Notes under the pieces: model-generated
Database searches by the model: none
The model's input: the letters and a program-made list of their open reading frames with translations, nothing else
What the model was told of the DNA's origin: nothing
Assembly (NCBI RefSeq): GCF_901827175.1
Contig: NZ_LR594662.1
Span: forward strand, 930,001 to 994,000
DNA from: Variovorax sp. RA8
Lineage (GTDB): Bacteria; Pseudomonadota; Gammaproteobacteria; Burkholderiales; Burkholderiaceae_C
Direction: 5' to 3'
DNA: 64,000 bases
Position numbers and translations under genes: made by a program
Shown here: positions 48,823-58,132 of the stretch, in pieces
Position numbering within the stretch: the stretch's first letter is position 1
Layout: the number at the start of each line of letters is the position of its first letter

Positions 48823-50472
48823 ATGCAAGCCGAGAAGACCCCACGCAACATCAAGGCCGCCCGCGGCACCACCCTGCGGTGCAAGGGCTGGCAGCAGGAG
48901 ACCATCCTGCGCCTGCTGGAGAACAACATCGAGAACGGCGAACGGCCCGAAGACCTGGTCATCTACATGAACGCGGCCAAGGCCGCCCGCGACTGGGATT
49001 GCTTCGACGCCATCGTGCGCACGCTGAAGACGATGGAGGCCGACGAGACCCTGGTCGTGCAGTCCGGCAAGCCCGTAGGTCTTTTCCGCACCCACGCCTT
49101 CGCGCCGCGCGTGCTGCTCGCCAACGGCAACGTGGCCGGCCGCTGGGCGGGCGACGCCAACATGTTCGAGCTGGAGAAGCGCGGCCTGACGATCCTGCCC
49201 GGCATGACGGCGGCGTGCTGGCAATACATCGGCAGCCAGGGAATCGTGCAGGGCACCTACCAATCCTTCGTGAGCGCCGCCGAGCAGTACTTCGGCGGCA
49301 GCCTGGCGGGCCGCATCATCCTGACGGCCGGCGCCGGCGGCATGGGCGGCGCGCAGCCGCTGGCTGGCAAGATGGCCGGGGCGGCGACGCTGGTCGTCGA
49401 CGTCGACCCCGTCTCGCTCGAGAGGCGCCTGAACACGGGATACCTCGACGTGATCGCGACCTCGGTGGACGACGCGCTGGCACGCATCCGCACGCTCGCG
49501 GCCGAGAGGGAGGGCGGCTCCGTCGGTATCGTCGGCAACGCGGCCGATGTGTTCGAGGCGTTGCACCGCAAGGAACTGCGGCCGGACATCGTGACCGACC
49601 AGTGCATGGTCGACCCCTATCGTGGCTACGTGCCTTCCGGGCTGTCGCCGGCTGAGGCCGCGCAGCTGGTGCGCACTGATCCCGAACAGGCCCTGGCGCT
49701 GGCGGCGGCCACGCTGGCGCGGCACGCGCGCGCCATGCTCCGCTTCCGCGACGATGGAGCGGTGGTTTTTGAATACGGCAACACCCTGCGGGCCCGCTCG
49801 GTCGCCGCGGGCGTGCCGGAGGCCGGCGAGCTGCCGTCCTTCGTGACACTGTTCATCCGCCCTCTCTTCTGCCGCGGCATTGGCCCCTTCCGCTGGATCG
49901 CCGCATCGGGCGATCCCAAGGACATCGCGGCCATCGACGGCATCATCGAGAGCACCTTCGCCGAGGGCCACATGATCCGCCAGTGGATACCGATGGCCCG
50001 GAAGTACATCCAGTTCCAGGGCCTGCCTGCACGCATCGGCTGGCTCGGCCACGGCGAGCGCTCAAAGCTGGCGCTCCTGGTCAACGAGGCGGTTGCAGAC
50101 GGCCGCATCTCCGCACCCATCGCCTTCACGCGCGACCACCTCGATGCCGGCTCGGTCGCCTCGCCCTATCGCGAAACCGAGAAGATGCAGGACGGCAGCG
50201 ACGCGGTCTCCGACTGGCCGCTTCTGAACGCGATGCTCGCGTGCTCCAACGGCGCAAGCCTGGTCGCGCTGCATTCCAACGGAGACAAGTCCGCCAGCGC
50301 CGGTCAGACAGCGATCGCCGACGGCACGCCCATGGCTGCTTTCAAGCTGAAGTCGGTACTCGACGCGGACACGGGCATCGGCGTGATCCGCTATGCCGAC
50401 GCCGGCTACGAGGTCGCGCGAGAAACCCGCGCACTGCACGGCCTGGGTATCGAGATCGGGGGCGGTGAATGA
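48823..50472 (+). CDS. Urocanase-family hydratase, probable S-methyl-thiourocanate hydratase
   Basis: A 549-residue NAD-dependent urocanase homologue. Shared blocks are [17 protein letters not shown] (about 75-91), [12 protein letters not shown] (135-146), [14 protein letters not shown] (167-180) and [13 protein letters not shown] (346-358). Positions that line the active site in true urocanases differ: YGGIGRA is YMNAAKA (48-54), YGQMTAGSW is LPGMTAACW (125-133), TSAHDP is CMVDP (261-265), and the ARICW cysteine (Cys410 in the Pseudomonas enzyme) is Gly406 in ARIGW. No hutH, hutI or hutG is near. Adjacent DUF917, hydantoinase and carbamoylase genes fit an S-methyl-thiourocanate or thiourocanate substrate. 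Plain urocanate is less likely. Confidence 0.85.
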
Positions 50473-51545
50473 CGACGACGCTCGGTGCCCGCGACGCCGA
50501 GGCGGCCATCGCAGGCGGTACGCTGCTGTCGGCCGGCGGCAGCGGCAAGGCACGCGCGCCCAAGGACCGCGCCTTCGCCGAGAAGGCCTTCTCGCTGGGT
50601 CCAGTGCAGCTGGCGCCGATCGATGCCCTGCCCTCCGATGCCGACCTGCTGATTGCGACCGCCGTCGGCGCGCCGGGCGGGGGCAAGCATCTGGCGAACC
50701 CCGATCATTCCATCAGGGCCGCGAAGAACCTGGTCGCGGCTTCCGGGGTGTCGCCCGGCGCCGTGATACCCGGTCACGTGCCGGGCATTTACGCGTGGCT
50801 GCTGGCCGCCGCGCTGAAGGTGCCGCTGCTGGACGCCGCCTGCAACGGCCGCGGCCATCCGACGGTCAAGATGGGCAGCCTGGGCCTGTCGTCGCGGCCG
50901 CAATTCACGCTCTTCCAGTGCGGCGTGGGCGACCAGGTCCAGATCACCGTTCAAGGCAATACGCTCGTGACCTCCGCGCTGATGCGCGCGGCGGCAGTGC
51001 AAAACGGCGGCCTCGTGATGGCGGCACGAGGCCCCCTGAAGGCCGGCCTCGTGCGCGAAGCCGGCGCGCTCGGCGCCATCGGCTACCAACTGGGGCTGGG
51101 CCGGGCCTTGCTCGATGCAGGCGCGTCGCCGGCCAGCCAGATCGAGGCCGCACTGCGCTTCACGCGGGGCCGGGTGCTCGCGCAGGGCGTCGTCGTCGTC
51201 AACGCGGTGGGCTACCGCGAGGGATTCGACTTGGGCAGCGTGCATGTGCGCGACGAGGCCACCGGCGAAGAGGTGGCGCTGGGCGTTTGCAACGAATTCA
51301 TGACGGCGTCCCGGGACGGCGTGCGGCTCGCCACCTTTCCGGATCTGATCGCGGCAATGGATCAGCGCACGGGCGAGGTGCTGGCGATCAGTGAGATGCC
51401 GCCGGGCACACCCGCGGTGATATTCGCAGTCAGCAAACGGGATCTCCCGATGGGCTCGGGCATCTACGACCCCGCCGTCTATCCCGACGTCGAGCAGGCG
51501 CTCGGTGTGGAGCTGGCGCGCTATGCGCTCGACCCGCAGGCTTGA
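50469..51545 (+). CDS. DUF917 protein, probable S-methyl-thiohydantoin desulfurase
   Basis: A 358-residue protein of the DUF917 (PF06032) family, which I recall is now named after S-methyl-thiohydantoin desulfurase. Features: an N-terminal domain (about 1-190) with [38 protein letters not shown], and [18 protein letters not shown], where C and H may bind metal, then a C-terminal beta-rich domain (about 210-355) with [14 protein letters not shown] and [18 protein letters not shown]. It should convert an S-methyl-thiohydantoin (product of the hydratase) to a hydantoin and release methanethiol. It shares an ATGA overlap with the hydratase stop, so the two are co-translated. Confidence 0.85.
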
Positions 51546-51554
51546 GACCACACG

Positions 51555-52166
51555 ATGATCACCCTCTACGACAGCAGGCAATCGGGCAACGGCTGGAAGG
51601 TCCGGTTGCTGCTGAGCTTCCTGAACCTCCCCTTCGAGCGCAAGGTGCTGGACTTGGCGGCAGGCGAAGCCAGGACGTTGGAGTTCCTGCGCCTGAACCC
51701 GCTGGCGCGCGTGCCGGTGCTGGTGCTGGATGACGGCACGCCCCTGGTCGAGTCCAACGCGATCCTGATCCACCTGGCGCGTGATACGCCGTGGCTGCCG
51801 TCCACACCGCGCGAGCAGTCGCGCGTGCTGCAGTGGCTGTTCTTCGAGCAGTTCGACCACCTGCGCTACTTCGCCCGGCCACGCTACCTGGTGTCCATCG
51901 CAAGACTCGGCGAAAAGCATGCCGACGAGATCGCCTATCTCCGCCAGATAGGACAGAAGGCACTGGCCGCGCTGGAGACGCGGCTGGCCTGCACGCCCTT
52001 CCTCACCGGTGGGCACTGCACGATCGCGGATATCGCGCTGTTCCCCTATACCAGCATGGCGGAGATGGGCGGCTACGACCTGCGGCCGCACCCCTCGGTA
52101 TGCGGATGGATCGAGCGCATCCGCGCGCTGCCCGGCTTCATTCCGCTGATCGCGGATTCGCCATGA
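51555..52166 (+). CDS. Glutathione S-transferase
   Basis: A 203-residue soluble GST. The thioredoxin-fold half has LYDSRQSGNGWKVRLLLSFL (the S/N cluster near 8-12 likely activates glutathione) and the conserved cis-Pro/ESNAI segment VPVLVLDDGTPLVESNAIL. The all-alpha half has the N-capping box TIADIALFPYTSM. It sits between the desulfurase and a Bug receptor gene. A role such as thiol exchange or glutathione conjugation of a sulfur by-product is inference. Confidence 0.9.
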   Translation: MITLYDSRQSGNGWKVRLLLSFLNLPFERKVLDLAAGEARTLEFLRLNPLARVPVLVLDDGTPLVESNAILIHLARDTPWLPSTPREQSRVLQWLFFEQFDHLRYFARPRYLVSIARLGEKHADEIAYLRQIGQKALAALETRLACTPFLTGGHCTIADIALFPYTSMAEMGGYDLRPHPSVCGWIERIRALPGFIPLIADSP

Positions 52167-52230
52167 ACGCCCGCCGCCGCCGCCCAAAGCTGTCCAAGCA
52201 CCCTCGTCCACTCAACTCCCGGAGGTCATC

Positions 52231-53205
52231 TTGACGTCACGCCGCGCCATCGCACTCCTGCTTCTCGGCTCAATGTTCTGCGCCACGAGCCTCGCCCAGC
52301 CAACAAGCGACTATCCCAACAAGCCGATCCGGCTCATCGTGCCCTTCCCGCCGGGTGGCGCTATCGACACGATGGCGCGCAAAGTCGGCGACGACCTGCG
52401 AAAGCGGCTGAACGCCACCATCGTGATCGAGAACCGCCCAGGGGCCGGCACGATCCTCGGCAGCGACCTTGTCGCCAAGTCGCCGGCGGACGGCTACACG
52501 TTGCTGCTCAACGCACCTGGCGGCATCGAGCAGTTGCCGTGGATGCAGAAGATGCCCTACGACTCGCTCAAGGACCTGCAGCCGCTGAGCCTGGCGGCCC
52601 TGGCGCCGAATGCGCTGATCGTGCCGAGCACCCTGCCCGTCAAGGACTATGCCGAGTTCGTGGCCTATGCGAAGGCACACAAGGGCCAGATGAACTTCGG
52701 CAGCCTGGGCAACGGCGGCACGGCGCACATCTTTGGCGCGACCCTGAATGGCAAGCTCGGCACCGACGCCGTGCATTCCGCCTACAAGGGCGACGCGCCC
52801 GCGATGATCGATCTGGTGGCTGGGCGCCTGGACTACATGTTCAACAACGTGGTCTCGGCCATCAACTTCGCCAACCGGGGCAGCGTGCGCATCCTGGCGG
52901 TCGCCGGTCCCAAGCGCATCGCCGCGCTCAAGGACGTGCCGACCCTCGGGGAGCTTGGCGTCAGCGACTTCGACCTGGTCGGCTGGTATGCCTTCTTCGC
53001 GCCCGCGGGCACGCCGCGCCCGATCCTGGACAAGCTGCATGCGGCGCTGCGCGAGACCTACCAGTCGAAGGAATTCAAGGACTTCCTGGCCGCCTCGGGC
53101 CTGGGCGAGGCCGATGCAAGCATCGACCACTTCACGCGCCAGGTTGCCGACGAGCACGCCAAGTGGGGCCGGCTCATCAAGGCGAACGACATCCGCATCG
53201 AGTGA
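52231..53205 (+). CDS. Bug/TctC-family periplasmic solute-binding protein
   Basis: A 324-residue receptor with signal peptide ending in ATSLAQP and family blocks KPIRLIVPFPPGGAIDTMAR, ENRPGAGTILGSDLVAKSPADGYTLLL and GDAPAMIDLVAGRLDYMFNN. The start is TTG 52231, supported by GGAGG at about 52220-52224. As in the other operon, no TctA/TctB pair is nearby. It probably binds the pathway substrate or an intermediate in the periplasm. Methylated ergothioneine or a thiohydantoin is a guess. Confidence 0.92.
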   Translation: MTSRRAIALLLLGSMFCATSLAQPTSDYPNKPIRLIVPFPPGGAIDTMARKVGDDLRKRLNATIVIENRPGAGTILGSDLVAKSPADGYTLLLNAPGGIEQLPWMQKMPYDSLKDLQPLSLAALAPNALIVPSTLPVKDYAEFVAYAKAHKGQMNFGSLGNGGTAHIFGATLNGKLGTDAVHSAYKGDAPAMIDLVAGRLDYMFNNVVSAINFANRGSVRILAVAGPKRIAALKDVPTLGELGVSDFDLVGWYAFFAPAGTPRPILDKLHAALRETYQSKEFKDFLAASGLGEADASIDHFTRQVADEHAKWGRLIKANDIRIE

Positions 53206-53216
53206 ATGCCGCCTCG

Positions 53217-53801
53217 ATGAACGCCATGGTCTCGTCACTCTCGCCGGCGCTCTCGCGCTTCGTGGCCGGCATGGACCGCCTGGTCGCGGCCGCGCTGCCC
53301 GAGGCGGCAGTGCACGAGGGCGCGTGCGAGCTGATGCGGCAGCTGGTGGGTCGGGACGACTGGCTGGACCCTGCCTTCACCGTCCCGCATCCGCGCTTCT
53401 ACCAGCAGTACCTGCTGCATGCCGACCCGCAGGGGCGCTACAGCGTGGTGAGCTTCGTGTGGGGGCCCGGCCAGATGACGCCGGTGCACGATCACTGCAC
53501 CTGGGGCGTGATCGGCATGCTTCGCGGCGCGGAGTTGTCGCAGAGCTACCGGCGCGAGACCGGGCGCCTCGTCCCCGACGGGCCGGAGGAAACGCTCGAG
53601 GCAGGCGACACGGCGCTCGTCTCGCCCGCGCTAGGAGACATCCACCGTGTTCGCAACGCCCACGGCGACCGGGTGTCGATCAGCATCCACGCCTATGGTT
53701 GCGACATCGGCCGACAGCGCCGTCATGTATTCGACCCGGAGACTGGCGCGGTCAAGGAATTCGTCTCCGGCTACGCCAATGCCGCGGGAACACGCGCGTG
53801 A
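53217..53801 (+). CDS. Cysteine-dioxygenase-family thiol dioxygenase
   Basis: A 194-residue cupin. Metal ligands of the CDO type are visible: H91 and H93 in MTPVHDHCTWG and H143 in GDIHRVRN. The conserved C-terminal HxY is SISIHAY (H158/Y160). These enzymes oxidise small thiols such as cysteine, 3-mercaptopropionate or mercaptosuccinate to sulfinates using Fe(II) and O2. The start choice (ATG 53217) is uncertain; GTG 53202 overlaps the Bug stop. Because the upstream desulfurase is expected to release a thiol, this enzyme may detoxify or use that sulfur. Confidence 0.9.
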   Translation: MNAMVSSLSPALSRFVAGMDRLVAAALPEAAVHEGACELMRQLVGRDDWLDPAFTVPHPRFYQQYLLHADPQGRYSVVSFVWGPGQMTPVHDHCTWGVIGMLRGAELSQSYRRETGRLVPDGPEETLEAGDTALVSPALGDIHRVRNAHGDRVSISIHAYGCDIGRQRRHVFDPETGAVKEFVSGYANAAGTRA

Positions 53802-53816
53802 GCGCACCGGCCGCAG

Positions 53817-56108
53817 ATGCCCCGGCTCACTTCCACCCACTGGGGCATCCACGAGATCATCCAGCGGGGCAGCGGCATCGCGCTGCGCCCCTTCTCCGGC
53901 GACCCCCATCCGGCATCGATCGGTCGCGGCATGCTGGAAGCCTGCACCGGTCCGCTGCGCGTGCGCCGCCCGGCCGTGCGGCAAAGCGTGCTTCGTGACG
54001 GACCCGGTGCCGCGCCGGCGCAGCGAGGACTGGAACCTTTCGTGGAAGTCGAATGGGACGTGGCACTCGATCTCGCCGCCGAGGCGCTGCGAGGCACCAT
54101 CGCGGAGCGCGGCAACGAGGCCGTTTTCGGCGGCTCCTACGGCTGGGCCAGCGCGGGCCGCTTCCATCACGCGCAGAGCCAGATCCATCGCTTCCTGAAC
54201 TGCGCCGCCGGATATGTCCGCAGCGTCGATTCATACAGCCTGGGGGCGGCGCGCGTCCTCATGCCGCACATCGTCGCGCCGATGGACGAACTCATGCAGC
54301 AGCACACCAGCTGGGACGTGCTCGAACGCGAGTGCCGGCTGTTCGTGAGCTTCGGCGGCGTGTCGGCGAAGAACGCGCAGATCAATCCGGGCGGCATCGG
54401 CGAGCACCAGGTCGACGCAGCCCTCCGGCGCATGGCGCGCGCCGGCGTGGAGTTCGTGAACATCAGCCCGGTGCGCAGCGACCTCGATGTCGGCGCTGCC
54501 TTCCGCTGGCTGCCGATCCGGCCTCACGGCGACACCGCGCTGATGCTCGCGCTCGCGCACACGCTCGTCGATCGCGGCTGGCACGACAAGGCATTCCTTG
54601 GCCGCTGCTGCACCGGCTACGAGCGCTTCGAGCCATATCTGCTCGGCCATTCGGACGGGCAACCGAAGGACGCCGCGTGGGCCGAGCCGCTCACCGGCAT
54701 TCCGATGGCCGAGATCGTGGCGCTGGCCGATCGCATGCGCTCCCGACGCACGATGGTGAACGTCGCCTGGTCGCTGCAGCGCGCTGAACATGGCGAGCAA
54801 CCCTTCTGGATGCTGGTGACGCTGGCCTCGATGCTGGGGCAGGTCGGCATGCCCGGGGGCGGCTTCGGGGTCGGGTACGGCGCGAGCGGCATGATGGGCA
54901 ACAGCGACGTGCGCTTCGGCGGCCCGGTCCTGCCGCAGGGGTCCAACGCCGTGTCCGCCTTCATTCCCGTCGCGCGCATCACCGACATGCTCGAGCGGCC
55001 CGGCGAGCGCTTCGACTACAACGGTGGTTCGCACTGCTACCCGAACATCGCGCTGATCCACTGGGCGGGTGGCAATCCCTTCCATCATCACCAGGACTTG
55101 CGCCGTCTGCTGACCGCATGGCGCCGTGTGCCGCACGTCATCGTGCACGAGCAGTTCTGGAACGCCACTGCGAAGCTGGCCGACATCGTCCTGCCGGCGA
55201 CCACCACGCTGGAGCGCGCCGACATCGGCTTTGCGGCGCGTGAGCGCTACATGGTCGCGATGAAGCCGGCGATCGCGCCGGTAGGCCAGGCGCGCGACGA
55301 CCACCAGATCTTTGGCGCGCTCGCGCAACGGCTGGGCTGTGAAATGGCCTTCTCCGAGGGACGCTCGGTGCAGGAGTGGCTGCAGTGGATGTACGAGGAT
55401 TGCAGCGCGCGCGCACGACGCGCCGGCGTAGAGCTGCCGCCCTTCGACGTGTTCTGGCAGCAGGGTCTGCTGGACCTCGGGCAGCATCGCGCGCCCGTGG
55501 TCATGCTGGATCGCTTCCGCGAAGACCCCGCGGCGCATCCGCTCGCGACGCCGTCCGGCCGCATCGAGATCTTCAGTGCGAGGATCGATGGCTTCGCCGT
55601 GCCGGACTGCGCGGGCCATCCCCGGTGGATCCCGCCGCGGGAGTGGCTCGGCGCGTGTCCTCAGGGAGGCGGTGCGCTACATCTTCTTTCCGACCAGCCT
55701 GCGTCGAAGCTGCACAGCCAGCTCGACCATGGCGCGTCGAGCCGCGAGCACAAGATCGACGGCCGCGAAGCCCTGCTCATGCATCCGGACGATGCAGCCG
55801 CACGCGGCATCGGCGAGTGCGATGTGGTGCGCCTGTGGAACGGCAGGGGCGCGTGCTTCGCGGCGGCGCGAATCTCGGACGAGATCCGCCAGGGCGTAGT
55901 CAAGCTCTCGACCGGCGCCTGGTTCGACCCCGACAACTGGGGCGACCCCAGCACGGACAAGCACGGCAACCCGAACATGCTGACGGCAGACATCGGCGCC
56001 TCGCGCCTGTCCCAGGGCTGTGCGGCACAGAGCTGCCTCGTCCAGGTCCAGAAGTTCACAGGCACGCCGCCGCGCGTCACAGCCTTCGAACTGCCGAGCT
56101 TCGCCTGA
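53817..56108 (+). CDS. bisC: Molybdopterin oxidoreductase, BisC/DMSO-reductase type
   Basis: A 763-residue enzyme of the type III DMSO reductase family. It starts THWGIHEI, as in BisC/TorA, and lacks a twin-arginine signal, so it should be cytoplasmic. There is no N-terminal Fe-S Cys cluster. The Mo ligand is probably S141 in SYSLGAA. LASMLGQVGMPGGGFG and WNATAKLADIVLPATTTLERADIG are Mo-bisMGD contacts. BisC and relatives reduce biotin sulfoxide, methionine S-oxide or N-oxides. In this operon an S-oxide of the thiohydantoin or methylated sulfur compound is possible. It is the last gene of the operon. Confidence 0.88.
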   Translation: MPRLTSTHWGIHEIIQRGSGIALRPFSGDPHPASIGRGMLEACTGPLRVRRPAVRQSVLRDGPGAAPAQRGLEPFVEVEWDVALDLAAEALRGTIAERGNEAVFGGSYGWASAGRFHHAQSQIHRFLNCAAGYVRSVDSYSLGAARVLMPHIVAPMDELMQQHTSWDVLERECRLFVSFGGVSAKNAQINPGGIGEHQVDAALRRMARAGVEFVNISPVRSDLDVGAAFRWLPIRPHGDTALMLALAHTLVDRGWHDKAFLGRCCTGYERFEPYLLGHSDGQPKDAAWAEPLTGIPMAEIVALADRMRSRRTMVNVAWSLQRAEHGEQPFWMLVTLASMLGQVGMPGGGFGVGYGASGMMGNSDVRFGGPVLPQGSNAVSAFIPVARITDMLERPGERFDYNGGSHCYPNIALIHWAGGNPFHHHQDLRRLLTAWRRVPHVIVHEQFWNATAKLADIVLPATTTLERADIGFAARERYMVAMKPAIAPVGQARDDHQIFGALAQRLGCEMAFSEGRSVQEWLQWMYEDCSARARRAGVELPPFDVFWQQGLLDLGQHRAPVVMLDRFREDPAAHPLATPSGRIEIFSARIDGFAVPDCAGHPRWIPPREWLGACPQGGGALHLLSDQPASKLHSQLDHGASSREHKIDGREALLMHPDDAAARGIGECDVVRLWNGRGACFAAARISDEIRQGVVKLSTGAWFDPDNWGDPSTDKHGNPNMLTADIGASRLSQGCAAQSCLVQVQKFTGTPPRVTAFELPSFA

Positions 56109-56143
56109 CGCCCTCGCCTGGGGCCGTTGGCGCATGTTCGCCC

Positions 56144-56854
56144 TCAGAGTTTCGATTCAGCCCTGGAATTCGCGTTGGCGGCACGTTCCCGATGTGCGGC
56201 CTGCTTGGCCCGGTTGCCGCATACGGCCATGCTGCACCAGCGGCGCATGCGGCCCTTCGTCCCATCGACGAAGAGCAGGGTACAGCTGTGCCATTCGCAT
56301 CCCTTCACGTCGCTGAAATCGACCGTGGTCAGGAAATCCGCCATTGCCTTGGCCACCGGCAGCAGCAAGGCCTCCGGCGAACGCCAACGTCGGTCCGTGA
56401 CGAACTCGAGGCCAGAGACCCCCTCCGCGATCGAGTTGTTGCCGCGAGGCACCAATCGACCATGAACGTCGTCGCGCGCCAGGAGCCGATTCAGCGGTTC
56501 GAGTTCCCGGATCGCATCGCGCGAAAGCCGCTTGCCCATGTGGGCGGTGACGAAGGTGCGGAACCAGTCGCGCAGCCCGCGCGCCTGGAGGGCGACAGCG
56601 TCGAGCTCGCCCGGGCCCGCCGATGCGCGCATGCGTTCGAGCACCGTGGACTCGACCAGGTTGGCCTGCGCCAGCCAATCGAGAAGGTCTTCACCCGTCT
56701 CGATCCACTCGACCGGGAGGTCCACCGGCGAGGCGATCGAGTTCAGGAAGTCCAGCGCGGATGCACCGGCGACGAGGATGGCCGGCGGCCGTTTCTTCCC
56801 CGTGGCCTGCGTACCGGTCAAGGTCCGCGCGGTTTGCTTGCTTTTCGATCTCAT
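56144..56854 (-). CDS. CGNR zinc-finger transcriptional regulator (ABATE-like domain)
   Basis: A 236-residue protein. The C-terminus has the CGNR zinc finger: CEWHSCTLLFVDGTKGRMRRW followed by CSMAVCGNRAKQAAHR, with four Cys/His ligands. The N-terminal domain (about 28-170) belongs to the stress-induced ABATE domain (ALDFLNSIA start, helical). Such proteins are thought to be DNA-binding regulators, often adjacent to the genes they control. It is divergent from an alpha/beta hydrolase and probably regulates it. Confidence 0.9.
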   Translation of the reverse strand: MRSKSKQTARTLTGTQATGKKRPPAILVAGASALDFLNSIASPVDLPVEWIETGEDLLDWLAQANLVESTVLERMRASAGPGELDAVALQARGLRDWFRTFVTAHMGKRLSRDAIRELEPLNRLLARDDVHGRLVPRGNNSIAEGVSGLEFVTDRRWRSPEALLLPVAKAMADFLTTVDFSDVKGCEWHSCTLLFVDGTKGRMRRWCSMAVCGNRAKQAAHRERAANANSRAESKL

Positions 56855-56855
56855 G

Positions 56856-57096
56856 TAACCTTTGTTTTATATACGGGAGAGGTTATCTGTAGTTGACCAG
56901 GCTCGTATCAAGAGTGACGGAGCCGTGAAGGAGAGCTCAGAGAAGATCCACCCCAGGGAATGCAGTTATCTCCGATGGCGCATTCGCCGTCGTCACCATA
57001 CGGCGCCACCTCACTGATCATATAGTAACCAAATAAGAGACATCAAACTAGTTATCATGCCAAGGGTAGCCTGCAAGATTGTTGTTCAGGGTTATC
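56856..57096. promoter_or_regulatory. Divergent regulatory region with TAACC/GGTTA half-sites
   Basis: This AT-rich interval carries TAACCT (56856-56861) facing AGGTTA (56880-56885) as an inverted pair with 18 bases between them. GTAACC occurs at 57025-57030, GTTATC at 57051-57056 and GGTTATC at about 57090-57096. The half-sites lie on both sides of the divergent promoters and suggest cooperative binding, perhaps by the CGNR regulator. Promoter elements themselves cannot be fixed. Confidence 0.42.
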
Positions 57097-57114
57097 GACA
57101 AGCCATGAAAGGTC

Positions 57115-57981
57115 ATGAAGATGAATGCCATCAAGTACCAAAGAATCGACGTCGACGGGTTCGGCGTCGCCTATCGCGAAGCCGGGCCGGCGCAAGCTCC
57201 GGTTCTGCTGCTGTTGCACGGGTTTCCCAGCTCGAGCCACATGTTCAGGGACTTGATCCCGAAGCTCGCCGACCGCTACCACGTCATAGCGCCCGACCTG
57301 CCGGGCTTCGGGCAATCCGACTTGCCGCCGCGCGATCGTTTCGACTACACGTTCGCCAACCTGGCAAGGGTGATGACCCGATTCACCGAGTTGCTGAGCC
57401 TCGACCGGTTCGCGCTGTATGTGTTCGACTACGGCGCGCCCACGGGCCTGCGCATGGCAGTCGATCATCCCGAGCGCGTGACAGCCATCGTGACGCAGAA
57501 CGGCAATGCCTATGTGGAGGGCCTGAGCGAGGGCTGGAATCCGATCCGCGCCTACTGGCAGGAGCCGTCGCAAGCGAATCGCGATGCGCTGCGCGCACTG
57601 TTGACGCCCGAGACCACGTACTGGCAGTACGTGACAGGTGTACAAGACAAGCAGCTCGTGTCGCCGGACGGCTACGGCCTGGACAACTACTACATGGCGC
57701 GACCCGGTGCGCACGAGGCGCAGTTGGATCTGTTCCTCGACTACGCGAGCAACGTCGAGCTTTACCCCGCCTTCCAGGCCTACTTCCGCAAGCACCAGCC
57801 ACCGCTGTTGGCGGTGTGGGGCAATGGCGACCCCTTCTTCCTGCCGGCAGGCGCGCAAGCTTTCAAGCGCGACATCAAGGAGGCCCAGGTGAAGTTCTTC
57901 GACACGGGCCACTTTGCCCTGGAGACGCACTGCGACCAGATCGCCGCGGCGATCCGGGACTTCCTCCCGAGCTCGAAATAG
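57115..57981 (+). CDS. Alpha/beta hydrolase, Asp-nucleophile type (haloalkane dehalogenase/epoxide hydrolase-like)
   Basis: A 288-residue alpha/beta-fold hydrolase. The oxyanion region is LLHGFPSSSHMF. The nucleophile elbow reads YVFDYGAPTG, so the nucleophile is D105 rather than Ser. WGNGDPFF likely gives the acid and FDTGHFALE the histidine. An Asp nucleophile occurs in haloalkane dehalogenases, fluoroacetate dehalogenases and epoxide hydrolases. ATG 57115 has AAAGG nearby; an ATG at 57121 is alternative. It is controlled from the divergent region shared with the CGNR regulator. Substrate unknown. Confidence 0.9.
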   Translation: MKMNAIKYQRIDVDGFGVAYREAGPAQAPVLLLLHGFPSSSHMFRDLIPKLADRYHVIAPDLPGFGQSDLPPRDRFDYTFANLARVMTRFTELLSLDRFALYVFDYGAPTGLRMAVDHPERVTAIVTQNGNAYVEGLSEGWNPIRAYWQEPSQANRDALRALLTPETTYWQYVTGVQDKQLVSPDGYGLDNYYMARPGAHEAQLDLFLDYASNVELYPAFQAYFRKHQPPLLAVWGNGDPFFLPAGAQAFKRDIKEAQVKFFDTGHFALETHCDQIAAAIRDFLPSSK

Positions 57982-58132
57982 CCGATCCGTCCGAAGTATT
58001 CGGCTACCCGCGAGGCCGCAGGGTCTCGCTGACGACGAGGTGGCGCGAGCTCTGACGAATGTCGATTTCTCGGTGAGTCTGCGTTGAAGCCTGCCAGCCC
58101 CGCAGCCGATGATTCGCCAGGAGAGCCCGCCG

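Noticed and set aside
48823..50472. A classical histidine-utilisation hut operon
   Set aside because: No hutH, hutI, hutG or hutC lies nearby, and the urocanase motifs in the pocket are changed. The neighbours instead fit thiohydantoin breakdown.
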